From: Paracoccaceae bacterium
GTDB lineage: Bacteria; Pseudomonadota; Alphaproteobacteria; Rhodobacterales; Rhodobacteraceae
NCBI GenBank assembly: GCA_011523445.1
Contig: WTGT01000290.1
Coordinates: 1-8,790, forward strand
Direction of reading: 5' to 3'
Length of the DNA: 8,790 bases
The position numbers were made by a program, and so were the translations under genes. Shown here one piece after another: positions 7,067 to 8,790 of this stretch. The notes under the pieces were generated by a model. It made no database searches, was not told the DNA's origin, and saw only the letters and a list, made by a program, of their open reading frames with translations. How positions within the stretch are numbered: the stretch's first letter is position 1; each line of letters starts with the position of its first letter.

Positions 7067-7939
7067 ATGTTTTCTGGATCATTACCTGCACTGGTCACCC
7101 CTTTTAATTCAAAAAAGGTTGATTGGAGTACGCTCGAAGCCTTGGTAAAATGGCATATCGCTGAAGGTTCCAATGGTATTGTTGCCGTTGGTACGACAGG
7201 TGAAAGCCCAACCTTGAGTCATCAGGAACACGAGGAAGTATTCAAGGCGGTTATCGAATACACTGGAGGCAGAATACCCGTAATTGCTGGAGCGGGTTCA
7301 AATTCAACGGGAGAGGCATTGGGACTTGTTCAAGCTGCAGAGGAAACGGGTGCGGATGCAGTGCTGGTTGTCACACCCTATTACAACAAACCAACTCAAA
7401 CTGGCTTGTATGAGCACTATCGGTTGCTGCATGACAACAGTAATATTCCTATCATCATCTATAACATACCGGGTCGGTCGGTCATTGACATGAATCCATC
7501 AACCATGGGACAGTTGGCCAAGCTGCCAAGGATAATTGGAGTAAAAGATGCAACGGGTGATATCGTAAGGGTCTCCCAACAAAGAGAAACTTGTGGCAAG
7601 GATTTTCTGCAACTTTCCGGTGAGGATGCTTCAGCCTTGGGTTTCAATGCTCATGGAGGCAGGGGTTGTATTTCCGTTACCGCCAATGTTGCACCTGGGT
7701 TGTGCGCCAAATTCCAGCAAGCCACCTTGCAAGGTGATTATCAAAAGGCCCTCCAGTTCCAGGATAAGCTGTTGCCACTGCACACGGCCATATTTATTGA
7801 ACCCGGACTGGTCGGTGCGAAATTTGGTCTCTCCGTCTTGGGAAGGTGTTCCGAGGAAGTACGCTTGCCATTGACACCTCTTGCCGAATCGACAAAGCAG
7901 AAGATTATTGAAGCCATGAAGTCAGCAGGAATAAAATAA
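7067..7939 (+). CDS. dapA: 4-hydroxy-tetrahydrodipicolinate synthase
   Basis: The 290-residue protein has the standard length for the family. It condenses pyruvate with L-aspartate 4-semialdehyde in the cytoplasm, the first committed step to diaminopimelate and lysine. Every key element is present, each one residue earlier than in E. coli DapA: GTTGE (42-46, with T43 and T44), Y106 in YYNKP, Y132 and R137 in IYNIPGR, and the Schiff-base lysine K160 in IIGVKDATGD. The pyruvate-site glycine strand GGRGCISV is at 197-204. A GGA lies 7 bases before the ATG. Its neighbours (divergent slt, downstream smpB) form a familiar alphaproteobacterial arrangement, which together with the intact active site supports true DapA rather than a sugar-acid aldolase of the same superfamily. 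Confidence 0.96.
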   Translation: MFSGSLPALVTPFNSKKVDWSTLEALVKWHIAEGSNGIVAVGTTGESPTLSHQEHEEVFKAVIEYTGGRIPVIAGAGSNSTGEALGLVQAAEETGADAVLVVTPYYNKPTQTGLYEHYRLLHDNSNIPIIIYNIPGRSVIDMNPSTMGQLAKLPRIIGVKDATGDIVRVSQQRETCGKDFLQLSGEDASALGFNAHGGRGCISVTANVAPGLCAKFQQATLQGDYQKALQFQDKLLPLHTAIFIEPGLVGAKFGLSVLGRCSEEVRLPLTPLAESTKQKIIEAMKSAGIK

Positions 7940-7953
7940 ATTTACCGAAGTAC

Positions 7954-8049
7954 ACCCACTTAGTAAGGCGTGGGTATTATCGTCGATGAGAAAATCCCGA
8001 GAAACGAATGCTCGGGGAGTATTTGATGGAACTGGTTGTTTTTCAACCA
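7954..8049 (+). other. Three consecutive hairpins in the dapA-smpB spacer
   Basis: Three perfect 6-base inverted repeats follow one another: ACCCAC/GTGGGT (7954-7959 with 7970-7975, 10-base loop), CCCGAG/CTCGGG (7996-8001 with 8011-8016, 9-base loop, extendable by a T-G wobble), and TGGTTG/CAACCA (8033-8038 with 8044-8049, TTTTT loop). None is followed by a clear T tract, so a simple terminator is not the obvious reading. They could be a structured smpB leader, an mRNA-stability element or chance. Confidence 0.4.
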
Positions 8050-8086
8050 AGAATATGATTTTGAAGCAAGAATTCCATTTTGAACA

Positions 8087-8566
8087 ATGTCCAAGTCCCC
8101 AGAAGAAAAAAACTACAAGATTCTTGCTGTGAATAGGCGTGCCAGGCACGATTATTTCATTGAAAGCGAATTGGAATGTGGCATTCTGCTTCATGGATCC
8201 GAAGTCAAATCGCTTCGTACTGCCCAATGCAACATAGCCGAAAGTTACGCCTCTGTCGAAAACCAGGAATTGTGGTTGATAAACAGTTACATAGCACCAT
8301 ACGAAAAGTCTCGCTATTTCCGCCACGAAGAACGACGCAATAGAAAACTTCTGGTTTCAAAAAAGGAATTGGCCAAGTTATGGTCGAATACCAAAAGAGA
8401 GGGAAAGACTTTGGTTCCACTGGTTCTGTATTTCAATCACAAGGGTCTGGCCAAGGTTAAAATTGGTATTGCCAAGGGAAAGAAACTTGTGGATAAACGT
8501 CAAACTGAGCAAAAAAGGGATTGGAAGCGCAATCAGCAAAGGTTGCTCAAGCAATCAAGTAAATAA
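8087..8566 (+). CDS. smpB: SsrA-binding protein SmpB
   Basis: The 159-residue protein matches the usual SmpB length. It binds tmRNA and brings it to stalled ribosomes for trans-translation. Visible landmarks are NRRARHDY (16-23) and GSEVKSLR (37-44) at the start of the OB-fold, the SYIAPYEK to RHEERRNRKLL region (67-89), LVPLVLYF (109-116), and KGKKLVDKR (130-138) with RDWKR (144-148) in the basic C-terminal tail that occupies the mRNA channel. The DKR triplet is the conserved functional element of the tail. The start is constrained because an in-frame TGA lies six bases upstream (8081-8083). There is no evident Shine-Dalgarno sequence before the ATG. It lies 147 bases after dapA on the same strand and may be co-transcribed with it. 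Confidence 0.96.
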   Translation: MSKSPEEKNYKILAVNRRARHDYFIESELECGILLHGSEVKSLRTAQCNIAESYASVENQELWLINSYIAPYEKSRYFRHEERRNRKLLVSKKELAKLWSNTKREGKTLVPLVLYFNHKGLAKVKIGIAKGKKLVDKRQTEQKRDWKRNQQRLLKQSSK

Positions 8567-8652
8567 ATGTACACAAGGTCATTTTGGCAGTTCATTTTTT
8601 TTCTTCTTTTACGTAATATGGTCCTAATGTGAATAAAGAAGTGGATGCCAGT

Positions 8653-8790
8653 ATGGAAAAAGATGAACCTACAAGATTGGTCTCAACGGATTGGTTGGCC
8701 AAACACAGCCAGGATCCGGATTTGAGGATACTGGATGCTTCATGGTATTTGCCTGGAGAAAATCGTAACCCATTGGAGGAATATTCGAAG
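8653..8790 (+). CDS. sseA: 3-mercaptopyruvate sulfurtransferase (partial, N-terminal 46 codons)
   Basis: The frame is open from an in-frame TAA at 8614 to the window edge. Residues LVSTDWLAKH (9-18), DLRILDASWYLP (23-34) and EEY (42-44) are a close fit to the beginning of the first rhodanese domain of SseA-type 3-mercaptopyruvate sulfurtransferases, which transfer sulfur from mercaptopyruvate to thiol acceptors or cyanide. The catalytic cysteine is in the second domain and is outside the window. I chose the ATG at 8653, where GTGGA lies about 7 bases upstream; in-frame GTG codons at 8629 and 8641 are alternatives. The gene follows smpB by 86 bases; the gap includes a T-rich stretch at about 8595-8610 but no clear hairpin. 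Confidence 0.8.
   Translation, partial: MEKDEPTRLVSTDWLAKHSQDPDLRILDASWYLPGENRNPLEEYSK

Noticed and set aside
7922..8326. A 134-codon minus-strand open frame opposite the dapA-smpB spacer and smpB
   Set aside because: It is antisense to the conserved smpB coding sequence and shows no protein family features.
1..8790. Mobile elements, CRISPR arrays, tRNAs, rRNAs or toxin-antitoxin genes
   Set aside because: Both strands were scanned by eye and no transposase, repeat-spacer pattern, tRNA cloverleaf or paired small genes could be supported; coding density is taken up by ordinary enzymes.

Overview
The window looks like chromosomal DNA from an alphaproteobacterium of moderate GC content (judged by eye, in the 40s percent). 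The main clue is the right half, where a soluble lytic transglycosylase gene stands divergent from dapA, followed by smpB and the start of a 3-mercaptopyruvate sulfurtransferase gene. This slt/dapA/smpB neighbourhood is, to my knowledge, common in Alphaproteobacteria. The taxonomic call is inference; there is no rRNA in the window.

Left half (1-4614) is a catabolic module. A tightly packed leftward operon runs acyl-CoA dehydrogenase (3347 to 2199), SDR oxidoreductase (2206 to 1436), DUF993 DapA-superfamily protein (1428 to 277) and a TIM-barrel sugar phosphate isomerase/epimerase-like gene (277 to beyond position 1, truncated by the window edge). The junctions are an 8-base overlap, a 7-base gap and a 1-base TGATG overlap, so the four genes are almost certainly co-transcribed and partly translationally coupled. 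A D-threo-aldose 1-dehydrogenase-like aldo/keto reductase (3598-4614) diverges from them. The 250-base divergent gap contains a perfect 7+7 inverted repeat that is a reasonable operator. Taken together the enzymes suggest oxidation of a sugar or sugar-like substrate followed by retro-aldol cleavage. The substrate is not deducible, and the acyl-CoA dehydrogenase is an unexpected member.

Middle (4615-4897) is a convergent non-coding gap with a weak terminator-like hairpin close to the slt end.

Right half (4898-8790) is housekeeping. A secreted Slt70-type lytic transglycosylase (minus strand) and dapA (plus strand) share a short AT-rich divergent promoter region. dapA (lysine/diaminopimelate synthesis) is followed by a 147-base spacer with three successive hairpins, then smpB (trans-translation), then the first 46 codons of a probable sseA.

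I see no mobile elements, CRISPR arrays, tRNAs, rRNAs or broken genes. The most interesting parts are the uncharacterised left-hand catabolic module with its candidate operator, and the structured dapA-smpB spacer. I did not find evidence of an exotic defence or mobile system.
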